Source: Stenotrophomonas bentonitica
GTDB lineage: Bacteria > Pseudomonadota > Gammaproteobacteria > Xanthomonadales > Xanthomonadaceae
DNA: 64,000 nucleotides
Assembly: GCF_013185915.1 (NCBI RefSeq)
Contig: NZ_JAAZUH010000001.1
Coordinates: 434,001 to 498,000, forward strand
Direction of reading: 5' to 3'
In this document: in pieces, positions 27,179 through 37,855 of the stretch
How the letters are laid out: every line of letters begins with the position of its first letter
Position numbering within the stretch: position 1 is the first letter of the stretch
Position numbers and translations under genes: made by a program
Notes under the pieces: generated by a model
Seen by the model: only the letters and a program-made list of their open reading frames with translations
What the model was told of the DNA's origin: nothing
The model's database searches: none

Positions 27179-29299
27179 CTACTGGCCGCTGCCCACGCGG
27201 CTGGCCAGCAGCGCGATCGCCCGGTCCGGCAGATGCCACTGTCCATGCTCGTCGGGCTGCACCGGCGCGTCGTCTACCGAGGTAATCAGCAGGCGCCACG
27301 GAGTGTGATCAGCGGACGGCGGCGCGAATGTCTGGCCTTCCGCCGCGGCATTGACCAGCAGCAACAGCTGGGTCGACTCCACCACGGACGACTCCCCATC
27401 ATGCGGCAGCGCTGGAAGCTGCAGCATCAACGCCCGCTGCTGCGGCGCGTGCCAGTCGGGCTCCTGCATCGGCTGGCCATCCGGGCGCAGCCAATGTGCC
27501 GTGTCTGCGCCCTGCCCGTCCCGGGCATCCAGGAAGCGGCTGCGCCGCAGCTGCGGGTAGCGACGACGCAGGGCAAGCAGGCGGCGAACGAACTGCGACT
27601 GCTGCTGCCCGTCCTCGCTCGCCGCCCGTTCCCAGTCGATCCAGTTGATCGGATTGTCCTGGCAGTAGGCATTGTTGTTGCCATTCTGGGTGCGGCCGAA
27701 TTCGTCGCCGGCCAGCAGCATCGGCGTGCCCTGCGCCAGCAGCAGGCTGGCCAGCAGGTTGCGCATCTGGCGACGGCGCAGCGCCAGGATTCCGGGATCA
27801 TCGGTAGCGCCTTCCACCCCATGGTTCCAGGAGATGTTGTGGTCGCTGCCGTCGCGCCCGTCTTCGCCGTTCTCGATGTTGTGCTTGTCGTTGTAGCTGA
27901 CCAGGTCGTGCAGGGTGAACCCATCATGCGCGGTCACGAAGTTGACCGACGCTGCAGGTCGTCGCCCGTTGTGGTCGAACAGGTCGGCCGAGCCCATCAG
28001 GCGCGTGGCGAACTCGGACAACTGGCCCTCGTCGCCCTTCCAGAACGCGCGCAGGTTGTCACGGAAGCGGTCGTTCCACTCTGCCCAGCCCGGCGCGAAG
28101 TTGCCCAGCTGGTAGCCGCCCGGGCCGATGTCCCACGGCTCCGCGATCAGCTTTACCTGGCTCAGCACCGGGTCCTGCCGCACTGCATCGAGGAAGCTTC
28201 CGGACGCATCGAAGCCCGCGCGCTCGCGCCCCAGGATCGTGGCCAGATCGAAACGGAATCCATCGACATGCATGTCCTGCACCCAGTAGCGCAGCGAGTC
28301 CATCACCATGCGCAGTGCACCGGCGTTGGTCAGGTCGAACGTATTGCCGGTGCCGGTATCGTTGATGTAGTAGCGCCGGTCTTCTGCCAGGCGATAGTAA
28401 CTGGCGTTGTCGATGCCCTTGAACGACAGCGTCGGGCCAAGCTCGTTGCCCTCGGCGGTGTGGTTGTAGACCACGTCCAAGATCAACTCCAACCCTGCGT
28501 TGTGCAGGCTCGCCACCATCTGCTTGAACTCGGCGATGGTGCTGGTCGACATGAACACCGGATCCGGCGCGAAGAAGCCCAGAGTATTGTAGCCCCAGTA
28601 GTTCTTCAGTCCCTTATCCACCAGGTACTGGTCGTCGACATGCGCGTGCACCGGCAGCAGTTCCAGCGCGGTGACCCCCAGATGCTTGAGGTGGTCGGTG
28701 ACCGCGTCCGAGCGCAAGGCCGAGAACGTGCCGCGTGAGGCCTCCGGCACCGCCGGGTGCTGCATCGACAGACCCCGCAGGTGCGCTTCGTAGATCACCG
28801 TGCGGTCCCAGGGGACTGCCGGGCCGCGATCCGCGCCCCAGGTGAAAGCCGGGTCCACCACCACGCAGCGCGGCATGTAGCCTGCACTGTCGCGACGGTC
28901 GAAGCTGAGGTCCTTGTCCTTGTGGCCGATGGTGTAGCCGAACAGGTGCGGCGCCCATTTGATCTGGCCCACCAGTTGCTTGGCGTACGGGTCCAGCACC
29001 AGCTTGTTCGGGTTGAAGCGGTGACCGGCGTCCGGCGCGTAGGGGCCATGCACGCGGTAGCCGTAGCGCTGGCCGGGGCGCGCGTCCGGCAGGTAGCCGT
29101 GCCAGATCTCGTCGGTGTACTCGGGCAAGGTGATCCGCTCGATCTCGCGGCCGCGTTCGTTGAACAGGCACAGCTCCACCCGCGTGGCATGCCGACTGTA
29201 GAGCGAAAAGTTGACCCCCAGCCCGTCCCAGGTAGCCCCCAGCGGATACGGCCGACCGGCCTTGACCCGCGAGTGCGCGGCGCCACTGGCACGGCTCAT
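27179..29299 (-). CDS. glgX: Glycogen debranching enzyme GlgX
   Basis: 706 residues from ATG 29299, which has AGGAGG 7 nt upstream and overlaps the preceding small gene's stop. GH13 features: N-terminal CBM48-like domain (YPLGATWDGLGVNFSLYSRH), VYNHTAEGN, GFRFDLA with the nucleophile Asp, AEPWD with the acid Glu, and FVTAHDGFTL with the stabilising Asp. It cuts alpha-1,6 branches of phosphorylase-limited glycogen. Last gene of the operon that begins with glgA at 39417; it releases linear maltooligosaccharides that TreY can use. Confidence 0.95.
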   Translation of the reverse strand: MSRASGAAHSRVKAGRPYPLGATWDGLGVNFSLYSRHATRVELCLFNERGREIERITLPEYTDEIWHGYLPDARPGQRYGYRVHGPYAPDAGHRFNPNKLVLDPYAKQLVGQIKWAPHLFGYTIGHKDKDLSFDRRDSAGYMPRCVVVDPAFTWGADRGPAVPWDRTVIYEAHLRGLSMQHPAVPEASRGTFSALRSDAVTDHLKHLGVTALELLPVHAHVDDQYLVDKGLKNYWGYNTLGFFAPDPVFMSTSTIAEFKQMVASLHNAGLELILDVVYNHTAEGNELGPTLSFKGIDNASYYRLAEDRRYYINDTGTGNTFDLTNAGALRMVMDSLRYWVQDMHVDGFRFDLATILGRERAGFDASGSFLDAVRQDPVLSQVKLIAEPWDIGPGGYQLGNFAPGWAEWNDRFRDNLRAFWKGDEGQLSEFATRLMGSADLFDHNGRRPAASVNFVTAHDGFTLHDLVSYNDKHNIENGEDGRDGSDHNISWNHGVEGATDDPGILALRRRQMRNLLASLLLAQGTPMLLAGDEFGRTQNGNNNAYCQDNPINWIDWERAASEDGQQQSQFVRRLLALRRRYPQLRRSRFLDARDGQGADTAHWLRPDGQPMQEPDWHAPQQRALMLQLPALPHDGESSVVESTQLLLLVNAAAEGQTFAPPSADHTPWRLLITSVDDAPVQPDEHGQWHLPDRAIALLASRVGSGQ

Positions 29300-29460
29300 C
29301 GGCTCGCCTCCTGGTCGTACTGCGCCGCTTCCACTTCTGCCGCGACCAAGCGCTCGGCCATATGCCAATGGCGGGCCGAATGTCCATCCGGGCGGCCCTC
29401 GGCCTCCCAGATCTGGCGGGCAAGTTCCCGGGTGCGCTCTGCTTTCTGTTCGTCGTCCAT
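29296..29460 (-). CDS. DUF2934 mini-protein in the glycogen operon
   Basis: 54 residues, highly charged and helical, with the DUF2934 pattern R-x-LARQIWEAEGRPDGHSARHW-x-MAERL. Starts at ATG 29460, ten bases after treY ends, and overlaps the glgX start by 4 bases (ATGA), so it is translated between them. DUF2934 proteins are frequently encoded with GlgB/GlgX/GlgA-type genes; no function has been shown that I know of. A small regulator or assembly partner of the trehalose/glycogen enzymes is conceivable. Confidence 0.8.
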   Translation of the reverse strand: MDDEQKAERTRELARQIWEAEGRPDGHSARHWHMAERLVAAEVEAAQYDQEASR

Positions 29461-29470
29461 CGTCGTGCTC

Positions 29471-31972
29471 TTACCAGGTCGAGTAGATCGCCACCGGGCT
29501 GCCGTTGAACAGCTGCCGCAGTCGCGTGGGGGAACCGTCGCTTGTGAATTCCGCGCCGGTGAGGAGATTGCGGTAGCGTCCGGGAGGCACGGACAACGCC
29601 GCGCCGCGCCAGTGTGCGTCGCCCAGGGCCGCGCCCAGGCGCGCAGGCTGCGCGCCGGTGTGATGGGCCACCGCCACCAGCAGGCGGGCGTCCGGAGTGC
29701 TGCGGAGGAAGGCGAGCATTGGCACGGCGCGGTCGGCATGCAGGGTGTGGTATTCGCCGTCACGGAACAGCGCTGGCTGCTCGCGGCGCGCCTCCAGCAA
29801 CCGATGCAACAGGCGCGCCTTCACTGCGCCGTCCTGCCACTGCGTCAGCAGCTGCGGCCAGCTCCGTGGGTCGGCGAGCCATCCGCGCCGCTGGACGTAG
29901 TCCACCGGGCGGCGATTGTCCGGGTCGACCAGCGAGAGGTCCCATCCCTCGGTGCCCTGGTACAGGTCGGGCACGCCCGGCAGGGTCAGGCGCAGCGCAA
30001 GTTGTGCGAGTCCGTTGCGCGCACCGGCGGCCGCGATGTGCAGCACGGACTGTTCAAGTACGCGACGCACCGGGGCCGCGGCAGGATGCGTCAGCAGGTC
30101 ATAGGTGAACCTTTCCAGCCGCGCTTCGAAGGCCGTGTCCGGATCGGTCCACGAGGACCACACGTCGCCTTCGCGCACTGCCTTGACCTGCCACTGCACG
30201 ATGCGCGCGGAAAAGCCGTGCGGTTCAACCAGGCCCTGCACCGGCCACGCGCCGACCAAAGTCTGCCACAGCATCGCGGCGACTGGCGCGGGCGGCAGTC
30301 GCAGTCCAATCCGCTTTGCTGTCCGCTCGAGGGTTCGGGTCTGCCGCGTCCACCACTGCGGGTGCTCTGACAGCACCGCCAACCGCGCGCGACTGTCTTC
30401 CCCGCGCTTGTGGTCATGGGTGGCCGTGGCCAGCATCGCCTGCGGGTGCCGGTGCGCCCGCATCAGCGCACGGGTGTGCAGTGCGCGGGTGGACAGCGCG
30501 AACAGGTCGGGCCGGCTGCCCACTTCGTTGCGCGACAGCAGCACGCCATACCGGTAGAACGCGCAATGTTCGACCGCCTTGGCGTTGAGGGGCGCGCTCA
30601 ACTGCTGGAACCGCACGCGCAGCGTGTCGCGAGCAGGCTCTGGGACCTCCGTCCAGAAACGCTCCGCGATCCACTGCGCAGCAAGCGCGGTATCCGGTCG
30701 TTCCTCACGCACCACCCCTTCCAGCACTTCCGACCACCACCCTTGATCGGCCTCGCTGCTGCCTTGGTCGGTGGCGTAGCTGCGATAGACCGGGAAGCGC
30801 ACCAGCAGCGCGGCCAACGCGCGCGCCATCACCGTACGCCCCCAACGGGCATCGGCAGCCACCGCGTCGCGCTCCATGCCCAGCAGGTGGCGCAGCACGG
30901 CATCGAACTCGCTGCGCAGGCCGCGCTCAAGCACCTCCTGGCGTGCCAGCCGTTCTTCGATGGCGAAGCTGGCCGGGCGACCACTGCATGCATGCCAGTG
31001 CGCGGCCAGCGCCGCTTCGCCGGTCGGCTGGTGCAGCCAGGCCGACACCTGGTCCATGAAGTCATAGCCGGTGGTGCCGTCGCACGTCCACTCCGGGGGC
31101 AGTTCTTCGTCGGGCGCCAGGATCTTCTCCACCCACAGCAGCGGGGGATGCTGGCGACCAGCGCAGGCAGCATCCATCGCGCCGCGCAGGCGCTGCAGGT
31201 ACGCCCGTGGATCGGCCAGCCCGTCCACGTGATCCACGCGCAGGCCATCGGCCAGGCCTTCGGCCAGCAGCGCCAACGGCAGCCGATGCACGGTTTCGAA
31301 CACATCGTCGTGCTGCACCTGCAGCCCGGCGAGCGAGGTGATGGTAAAGAAGCGCCGGTAGTTGACGCGGTCATCACCCAGGCGCCACCAGATCGGGCGG
31401 TAGGCCTGGGCGTCAAGCAATCCACAGACATCGGCGCTCGCCGCATCGGCCGCACCTGCCTCAGCCAGCGGCAGCCGGCTGCCTTGGTGAAGCAGCGTAG
31501 GCGCTTCGCCGTCGCGGTCCACCTGCAGCACGCCGTCTGAAAGCGCATCCTGCAACGGCCGGTCGAGCACGGGCAGCTGCACCTTGCCCTCTGACAGCGG
31601 CGCGTTCCACTGGATGTCGAACCAGTGGGCATAGCTGCTGCGCTGACCGCGCAGCAGCACGTCCCACCACCAGCGGTTGTCGGCGTGCGCGGCCATGTGG
31701 TTCGGTACAATGTCCAGCACCAGCCCCATGCCGTGTGCGCGTGCGGTTGCCGACAGCGCACGCAGTGCCGGCTCTCCCCCCAGCTCAGGATTGATCCCTG
31801 TCGGGTCGACCATGTCGTAACCGTGCGTGGAGCCCGCTACCGCACGCCAGACAGGCGACAGATACAGATGGCTGATGCCCAGCGCGGCGTAGTACTCGAC
31901 CTGGCGCGCTGCATCGGCGAGGGTGAATCCGGCATGCAGCTGCAGCCGGACGGTTGCGCGAACGGGCGTCAT
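29471..31972 (-). CDS. treY: Malto-oligosyltrehalose synthase TreY
   Basis: 833 residues, GH13_26. Signatures: SHLYLSPVWRAVAGSTHGYD, LDIVPNHMAAHADNRWWWDVL, DGLRVDHVDGLADP with the nucleophile Asp, and LWVEKILAPDEELP with the acid Glu. Isomerises the reducing-end alpha-1,4 bond of a maltooligosaccharide to alpha,alpha-1,1, making malto-oligosyltrehalose. It starts in a 4-base overlap with malQ and works with TreZ two genes upstream. A few family positions shift in the C-terminal third, but length is normal. Confidence 0.95.
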   Translation of the reverse strand: MTPVRATVRLQLHAGFTLADAARQVEYYAALGISHLYLSPVWRAVAGSTHGYDMVDPTGINPELGGEPALRALSATARAHGMGLVLDIVPNHMAAHADNRWWWDVLLRGQRSSYAHWFDIQWNAPLSEGKVQLPVLDRPLQDALSDGVLQVDRDGEAPTLLHQGSRLPLAEAGAADAASADVCGLLDAQAYRPIWWRLGDDRVNYRRFFTITSLAGLQVQHDDVFETVHRLPLALLAEGLADGLRVDHVDGLADPRAYLQRLRGAMDAACAGRQHPPLLWVEKILAPDEELPPEWTCDGTTGYDFMDQVSAWLHQPTGEAALAAHWHACSGRPASFAIEERLARQEVLERGLRSEFDAVLRHLLGMERDAVAADARWGRTVMARALAALLVRFPVYRSYATDQGSSEADQGWWSEVLEGVVREERPDTALAAQWIAERFWTEVPEPARDTLRVRFQQLSAPLNAKAVEHCAFYRYGVLLSRNEVGSRPDLFALSTRALHTRALMRAHRHPQAMLATATHDHKRGEDSRARLAVLSEHPQWWTRQTRTLERTAKRIGLRLPPAPVAAMLWQTLVGAWPVQGLVEPHGFSARIVQWQVKAVREGDVWSSWTDPDTAFEARLERFTYDLLTHPAAAPVRRVLEQSVLHIAAAGARNGLAQLALRLTLPGVPDLYQGTEGWDLSLVDPDNRRPVDYVQRRGWLADPRSWPQLLTQWQDGAVKARLLHRLLEARREQPALFRDGEYHTLHADRAVPMLAFLRSTPDARLLVAVAHHTGAQPARLGAALGDAHWRGAALSVPPGRYRNLLTGAEFTSDGSPTRLRQLFNGSPVAIYSTW

Positions 31973-33885
31973 GCTGGCACCCGCGAACGTGCGGCGGCGA
32001 AGCGCGCCATCGAATCCGCCAGCACCGCATCATCACCGTCACGGGGCAAGCGCTGACGCCAGTTGGGATGCGTCCCCACCGTACCCGGCAGGTTGACCTG
32101 GTCGGCCAGGCCCAGTGCGTCCTCCACCGGCAGCAGGGCCAGCACGCTGGGTCCCGACGCCACGAATTCGAGTGCCGCGCCACGCCCATCCTGCGGATCC
32201 CCGCTGTCCACGCCGAGCGCCGTGTCCAGCAGTGCAACGTCGGCCGCCCTGGCAGACAGCTGTTGCGCGAGGCCCATTTGATCGAGCTCACCCAGCCGGT
32301 GGCGCCAGGCCAGGTCCAGACCGCGTCGCCACCCGATCAGCGTGGGCAGGTCGTGGGTACCGGTCATCGCCACCGCATCCGCGCGCCAGTCCGCCGCAGG
32401 CAGGAAGCGGCCGGTGTCGTCACGGGTGAAGGCCAGCACATCCATCCCCATCACGCCGCGCACGGCCAGGCTCTGGCGGATGCCGGGCGGCACGACGCCG
32501 AGGTCTTCGCCGATCACGATGCAACGGTGCCGCCACGACTCGATCGCCGCAATGTTCAACAGGTCCTGCAGCGGATAGCGCAGATAGGCGCCCTGCCCGG
32601 CATCGGCGCCCTCCGGCACGACCCACAGACGCTGCCAGCCCAGGATATGGTCGACCCGGATTCCGCCACGGTCGCGCATCACCGCGCGCAGCAATGCGAT
32701 GAACGACGCGAACCCCTGCGACTGCAGTCCGGAGGGAGAATAGCTGCTGACGCCCCACACCTGACCACCGGCACAGAACGCGTCCGGCGGCGCACCCAGC
32801 ACCAGGCCGCGCAGGCAGGCGTCGCCGCCTGCAGCGGCCTCCGCGCCGGTCGGGTCGAATCCCACTGCAAGATCGGCGATCAGTCCCAGCCGCATGCCGC
32901 TGCCAAGCGCCTGGGACTGCGCCTGCTGCCAGCCGCAGGTCACCAGCCATTGTCCAAACAGGTAAAGCGACCGGGGCAGTGCGAGGTGTTCATGCATGAA
33001 GTCCACGTGCGCGGCCAACGCAGCGCCGCCCTCGTGTTCGAAACGCTGCAGCGCCTGCGCGGTCGCGACATCATCAGCGACGGCGTGCTGCACTTCAGAG
33101 AGCCACGACCACTTGGCAGAAGCCACCGCCGGCCAGTCGATCAGCTCGGCATTGCGCAGCAGCTCCAGCTCCGCGCGCAGCACCGGGTGCGCATCCAGCG
33201 CCCGCAGCGCCACGCCTCCCAGTGCCTGCACTGGCGCGGCGTACAGCGCCTCCAGGTAGCGGCGGTCACCGGGCGAGTACGGGCTGTAGTCCCGACCCAC
33301 CGCATTGGCCGCATGCACCGGTCCCAGCGCCAGCGCGTCGGCGCCCGCCGCCGCCGCGCGCACGGCCCAGCCTGCACAGGCTGCAGTGTCGCCGATGCCG
33401 GCGTCATGTTCTCCGCGCGCAGCGTAGGGCTGCAGCACCAGCCCCCATGCGCGTGCATCCGCGCCAAGGGCATCGGTCACGCCGAAACAGCGAACCGGCG
33501 CCACCGCCACCTGCTGCACGACGCCGGCGCAGGCCACGGTCCAGTATCCCGGTCGTGCAGGCGCATCCACGCGGCCGCCCGCGTCGGTCCGCGTGGACTC
33601 GCTGCTGCCATCCTCATGCACCCACACGCAGGCCGAGTCGACCGGACCGACCGCAACGCTCTCGCGCACGATGGCGGTGCGCAGCACGCCAGCCTGTTGC
33701 CGCCCCGAGAGTGCCTGCAGCGCATCGCGCCGCTGCAGCGAGGTTGCAGCCGGCAACGCCAGACGCTCAAGGATGGCTACCAGGGCGCGGTCGCCGACCC
33801 GCTGCGGAATTCCGGCAACATCGGTCCAATCAACCATCACACCGGCGGCGGCGGCTACCTCTGCCAGCGAGGGCGCGCTGTTCAT
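31969..33885 (-). CDS. malQ: 4-alpha-glucanotransferase (amylomaltase)
   Basis: 638 residues, GH77. Key motifs: YSPYSPGDRRYLEALY (sugar-binding region), DLAVGFDPTGAEA, GGIRVDHILGWQRLWVVPEG with the nucleophile Asp, IGEDLGVVPP with the acid Glu, and GTHDLPTLIGW with the stabilising Asp. It transfers glucan segments between maltooligosaccharides, lengthening short leftovers so that TreY/TreZ or phosphorylase can use them. 4-base overlaps with both neighbours place it mid-operon. Confidence 0.95.
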   Translation of the reverse strand: MNSAPSLAEVAAAAGVMVDWTDVAGIPQRVGDRALVAILERLALPAATSLQRRDALQALSGRQQAGVLRTAIVRESVAVGPVDSACVWVHEDGSSESTRTDAGGRVDAPARPGYWTVACAGVVQQVAVAPVRCFGVTDALGADARAWGLVLQPYAARGEHDAGIGDTAACAGWAVRAAAAGADALALGPVHAANAVGRDYSPYSPGDRRYLEALYAAPVQALGGVALRALDAHPVLRAELELLRNAELIDWPAVASAKWSWLSEVQHAVADDVATAQALQRFEHEGGAALAAHVDFMHEHLALPRSLYLFGQWLVTCGWQQAQSQALGSGMRLGLIADLAVGFDPTGAEAAAGGDACLRGLVLGAPPDAFCAGGQVWGVSSYSPSGLQSQGFASFIALLRAVMRDRGGIRVDHILGWQRLWVVPEGADAGQGAYLRYPLQDLLNIAAIESWRHRCIVIGEDLGVVPPGIRQSLAVRGVMGMDVLAFTRDDTGRFLPAADWRADAVAMTGTHDLPTLIGWRRGLDLAWRHRLGELDQMGLAQQLSARAADVALLDTALGVDSGDPQDGRGAALEFVASGPSVLALLPVEDALGLADQVNLPGTVGTHPNWRQRLPRDGDDAVLADSMARFAAARSRVPA

Positions 33886-35621
33886 GGTGCCTCCACGACG
33901 ACGGCATACAGGCAGTCGGGATCCAGCTGCCCATCGCGCGACGGCGCGCCGAGTCGAAAGACTTCCCTGCCCTGCGGCAGGTCGAGGGCGACCGGCGCAT
34001 CACTGCCGTTGAATCCGATCCACCACTGCGCGCCCGGCACCTGCCAGCCGGCGCGGATTGCGCCGGGTGCGATGATGTCGGCACCGAGCGCGCGTACCTC
34101 CCCTTCCGCCACCAGATGCGCCCTGCGAACGTCCAGCAGGCTCCTGAACCCTTCGAGCCAGGTCGCTGCGTCGTTGTCATCCGGCGAGGGCCACAGGCTG
34201 CGGGAGCGCTCGTAGGTTTCCACTGCATTGGGATCGGGGATGAGCGCGCGCCGGTGCTCGTCCTGGAAACTGCTGAAATGGGAGAACTCACTGCGGCGAC
34301 CTTCGCGCACCTGCTCGTCCAGCGGGGGGCGGTGGTCGGTGAAGTACAGGAACGGCGTGTGCGCGCCCCATGGCTCTCCCAGGAAGAACATAGGAATCAT
34401 CGGGGTCAGCGCAGTCAGCGCCATCGCCAGCGCCGCCTTGCGCGGCCCCACCAGCTGGATCAGGCGCTCGCCCTGCGCGCGGTTGCCGATCTGGTCATGG
34501 TTCTGTGCGAACAGCACGAACTGGCGCGGGGACACTTCGCTGCTGGGCTCGCCGCGAGGCTGGCCACTGCCAGTCACCTCACCCTGCCAGGCAAACCCCT
34601 CGGCCAGCACGCGCCGCAACCGTTCCGAAGGATCATCGGCGAAGTCACGGTAGTAGCCTTCGACCTCGCCGGTCAGCAGCGCGTGCAGCGCGTTGTGGAA
34701 GTCATCATTCCATTGCGCGGTGAAGCCACGGGCCAGCAGCGAGGCCTGGTTGCGCTCGTTCTCAAGCACCAGCGCGATCTCCCGATCCGGCAGCGCGCTT
34801 TGTACGCGCTCACGCAGGATGTCAAGGAATTCAGGCGGGTGGATGGCGTGCACCGCGTCCAGGCGCAATCCGTCGAAGCGGTACTCCTGCAGCCACATCA
34901 GCGCATTGTCGATGAAGTACTGCTGCACCTCCGGGCGACGGAAATCCACGGCCGCGCCCCAGGGCGTGCGCACTTCATCACGGAAGAACGCCGGCGCAAG
35001 TGAGGGCATCACATTGCCATCGGGGCCGAAATGGTTGTACACCACATCCAGCAGCACCATCAGGCCATGGCCATGGGCCGCGTCGACCAGCGCCTTCAGG
35101 TCATCCGGTGTGCCGTAGGCCGCTGACGGGGCGTACTGCAGCACCCCGTCATAGCCCCAATTGCGGGTCCCGGGAAAGGTCGCTACCGGCATCAGCTCAA
35201 TCGCCGTGATGCCCAGGGCGGCCAGCTGCGGAACCTGTTCGCGCACCGCCGCGTACGAGCCGCCAGCGGCGCCAACGTGAACTTCGTAGATCACCGCCTC
35301 GCGCCACGGCCGACCACGCCAGTCCGTGTGCTGCCAGGCGAAGTCGTCCCGCAGCAGCGCGCTGGGTCCGAACACGCCGTCAGGTTGCGAGCGCGACGCC
35401 GGGTCAGCCAGCGTCAGCTCACCGTCGATGCGGAAGCGATAGTGCATGCCCGGCGATGCGGGCGCAGAAAGCTGGAACCAGCCGCCACCCGCCGGCTGCA
35501 TCGGTAACGCTTCACCTTCCAGCAGCAGCTCCAGAGACTCCGCGCCGGGTGCCCATGTTGCGAATTCCCACTGCCCCTGCCCGCCCTCGCGGGCGCCCCA
35601 CCGCGGTACGGCTACGCTCAT
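33882..35621 (-). CDS. treZ: Malto-oligosyltrehalose trehalohydrolase TreZ
   Basis: 579 residues, GH13_10. CBM48-like N terminus ([19 protein letters not shown]), then [26 protein letters not shown] start of the barrel, [25 protein letters not shown] with the nucleophile Asp, LVLENERN with the acid Glu, and [11 protein letters not shown] with the stabilising Asp. Releases free trehalose from the product of TreY. 4-base overlaps with glgB and malQ. With TreY it forms the route from glycogen to trehalose for osmotic and desiccation tolerance. Confidence 0.95.
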   Translation of the reverse strand: MSVAVPRWGAREGGQGQWEFATWAPGAESLELLLEGEALPMQPAGGGWFQLSAPASPGMHYRFRIDGELTLADPASRSQPDGVFGPSALLRDDFAWQHTDWRGRPWREAVIYEVHVGAAGGSYAAVREQVPQLAALGITAIELMPVATFPGTRNWGYDGVLQYAPSAAYGTPDDLKALVDAAHGHGLMVLLDVVYNHFGPDGNVMPSLAPAFFRDEVRTPWGAAVDFRRPEVQQYFIDNALMWLQEYRFDGLRLDAVHAIHPPEFLDILRERVQSALPDREIALVLENERNQASLLARGFTAQWNDDFHNALHALLTGEVEGYYRDFADDPSERLRRVLAEGFAWQGEVTGSGQPRGEPSSEVSPRQFVLFAQNHDQIGNRAQGERLIQLVGPRKAALAMALTALTPMIPMFFLGEPWGAHTPFLYFTDHRPPLDEQVREGRRSEFSHFSSFQDEHRRALIPDPNAVETYERSRSLWPSPDDNDAATWLEGFRSLLDVRRAHLVAEGEVRALGADIIAPGAIRAGWQVPGAQWWIGFNGSDAPVALDLPQGREVFRLGAPSRDGQLDPDCLYAVVVEAP

Positions 35622-37855
35622 TCGGCCGCCTGCAGGTAGATCACCGAGAGCGGCGGCAGGGTCAGCGGCAGGCTCTGCGCATGGCCGTGCATGGGCCGGG
35701 CGATGGTGCTCACGCTACCGGCGTTGCCCATGTTGCCACCGCCGTAGTGCGCGCTGTCGGTGTTGAGAATCTCCGACCACTCGCCGGCAGAAGCCACCCC
35801 GAGCAGATAGCCCTGGCGCGCCACCGGGGTGAAGTTGCACACCACCAGGGTGGAACGGCCGTGGCCGTCGGGCGCATGGCGTACGAACGCCAGCACGCTG
35901 TTGCGATGGTCGTCGCTGACACTCCATTCGAAGCCCGCTTCACTGTCGTTGGCCAACCGCAGGCTCGGCTCCTGCTGCAACAGGCGGTTGAGGTCGCCGA
36001 CCAGCCGCGCCACGCCGGCATGACCTGGCTCGGCAGCGGCGTTCCAGTCCAGCATGGCGTCGTGGTTCCACTCCGCCGGCTGCGCGAACTCCCCGCCCAT
36101 GAACAATAGTTTGCTGCCGGGATGCGCCCACATGAAGCCGTAGCAGGCGCGCAGGTTGGCCAGCTGCTGGCTGCGGTCGCCCGGCATCTTGGCCAGCAGC
36201 GAGCCCTTGCCGTGCACTACCTCGTCATGCGAGAGCGGCAGGATGAAGCGCTCGCTGAACGCGTAGATGGCGCTGAAAGTCATCTCGCCATGGTGGTGGC
36301 CACGATGGATCGGGTCACGGTGGAGGTACGCCAGGGTGTCGTGCATCCAGCCCATGTTCCACTTGTGGGTGAAGCCCAGCCCCTGGGCGGCCGTGGGTGC
36401 GGTCACGCCTGGCCAGGCCGTCGATTCTTCGGCCATGACCAGCACGTCCGGGAAGCGCGCGCGAATGGCATCGTTGAGCTGGCGCAGGAACGCTACCGCT
36501 TCCAGGTTTTCGCGGCCGCCGTTGACGTTTGGCAACCACTCGCCTTCCGCACGGCTGTAATCGCGGTAGAGCATCGAGGCGACAGCGTCCACGCGCAGGC
36601 CGTCCACATGGAAGCGGTCGATCCACTCCAGCGCACTGCCGATGAGGAATGCGGCCACTTCGGCGCGGCCGTAGTTGTAGATCAGCGTGTTCCAGTCCGG
36701 GTGCAGGCCGAGCCGCGGGTCATCGTGCTCGTACAGGGCGGTGCCGTCGAACCGATTCATGCCATGGGCATCGGTGGGGAAATGTGCGCCCACCCAGTCG
36801 ATGATGACCCCGAGCCCGGCACCATGGCAGCGGTCCACGAAGGCGGCAAAATCCTGCGGGCGTCCATAGCGCGCGGTCGGCGCATACAGGCCCAGCGGCT
36901 GGTAGCCCCACGACCCGCCGAACGGATGCTCGCTCACCGGCAGCAGTTCAATATGGGTAAAGCCCAGACCGGTGACGTAGGGAATCAGCTGGTCGCCCAG
37001 GGCATTCCAGTCCAGCGGCGCACCGGCCGGGCCATGTCGCCAGGAACCGGCATGCACCTCGTACACCGAGATGGCCTGCCGGGGTGCCAACGCACGGTTT
37101 CGCATCCAGGCGGCGTCCTTCCAGACATGCGCGCATGGCGCCGACACCCGCGACGCCGTGTCCGGCGGAAGCTCGCACGCGCGCGCCAGCGGGTCGGCCT
37201 TGAGGACCACGGACTGTCCGTCGGCCGCGGTCAGTGCGAACTTGTAACGGGCACCGGCCTTGGCGCGCGGCAGGAACAGCTCCCACACGCCTGCATCATG
37301 GCGCAGGCGCATCGGATGACGGCGTTGATCCCAGCTGTTGAAGTCGCCCACCACGGCCACCCGGGTGGCGTTGGGGGCCCACACCGCAAAGCGCACGCCG
37401 GGCACGCCTTCGCAGCTTGTCGTGACCGCACCCAGCGAACGGCGAACCGCGTCCGGATCTCCTTCACGCAGCAGCGTCAGTTCGCCGTCATCCAGCTGGG
37501 TACCGAAGGCGTAGGCGTCCTCGACCTCCTGGATGCCATCGGGCCATTGAATGCGCAGCAGCCCGGTGCCGCGCTGTCCGGTCCAGAGCTGGAACAGGCC
37601 TTCGGCTGCGCCCTGCTGCATGGCACGCCAGCCGCCTTCGGCGAGCTGGGCATCCACATGACGGGCTCCGGGCAGGTACACGGTATGTCGCCAGCCGCCA
37701 GCGTCCTGGTGTGGCCCCAACAAAGCAAACGCATCACAGGGTTGCCCCGCCAACAGGGGCAGCAGCGCGGGCTCCAGCGGCTGCGGCAGTGCGTCAGGCA
37801 TCCCGGCGTCGTCAGAGATCACCGCATCGCCAAGGTTCAGCGCGTCCTCGCTCAT
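35618..37855 (-). CDS. glgB: 1,4-alpha-glucan branching enzyme GlgB
   Basis: 745 residues, GH13_9, with the extended N-terminal domain typical of proteobacterial GlgB. Motifs: [24 protein letters not shown] (CBM48), [39 protein letters not shown] with the nucleophile Asp, [15 protein letters not shown] with the acid Glu, and [14 protein letters not shown] with the stabilising Asp. Makes alpha-1,6 branches in glycogen. Second gene of the operon, in 4-base overlap with glgA and treZ. Confidence 0.96.
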   Translation of the reverse strand: MSEDALNLGDAVISDDAGMPDALPQPLEPALLPLLAGQPCDAFALLGPHQDAGGWRHTVYLPGARHVDAQLAEGGWRAMQQGAAEGLFQLWTGQRGTGLLRIQWPDGIQEVEDAYAFGTQLDDGELTLLREGDPDAVRRSLGAVTTSCEGVPGVRFAVWAPNATRVAVVGDFNSWDQRRHPMRLRHDAGVWELFLPRAKAGARYKFALTAADGQSVVLKADPLARACELPPDTASRVSAPCAHVWKDAAWMRNRALAPRQAISVYEVHAGSWRHGPAGAPLDWNALGDQLIPYVTGLGFTHIELLPVSEHPFGGSWGYQPLGLYAPTARYGRPQDFAAFVDRCHGAGLGVIIDWVGAHFPTDAHGMNRFDGTALYEHDDPRLGLHPDWNTLIYNYGRAEVAAFLIGSALEWIDRFHVDGLRVDAVASMLYRDYSRAEGEWLPNVNGGRENLEAVAFLRQLNDAIRARFPDVLVMAEESTAWPGVTAPTAAQGLGFTHKWNMGWMHDTLAYLHRDPIHRGHHHGEMTFSAIYAFSERFILPLSHDEVVHGKGSLLAKMPGDRSQQLANLRACYGFMWAHPGSKLLFMGGEFAQPAEWNHDAMLDWNAAAEPGHAGVARLVGDLNRLLQQEPSLRLANDSEAGFEWSVSDDHRNSVLAFVRHAPDGHGRSTLVVCNFTPVARQGYLLGVASAGEWSEILNTDSAHYGGGNMGNAGSVSTIARPMHGHAQSLPLTLPPLSVIYLQAAE

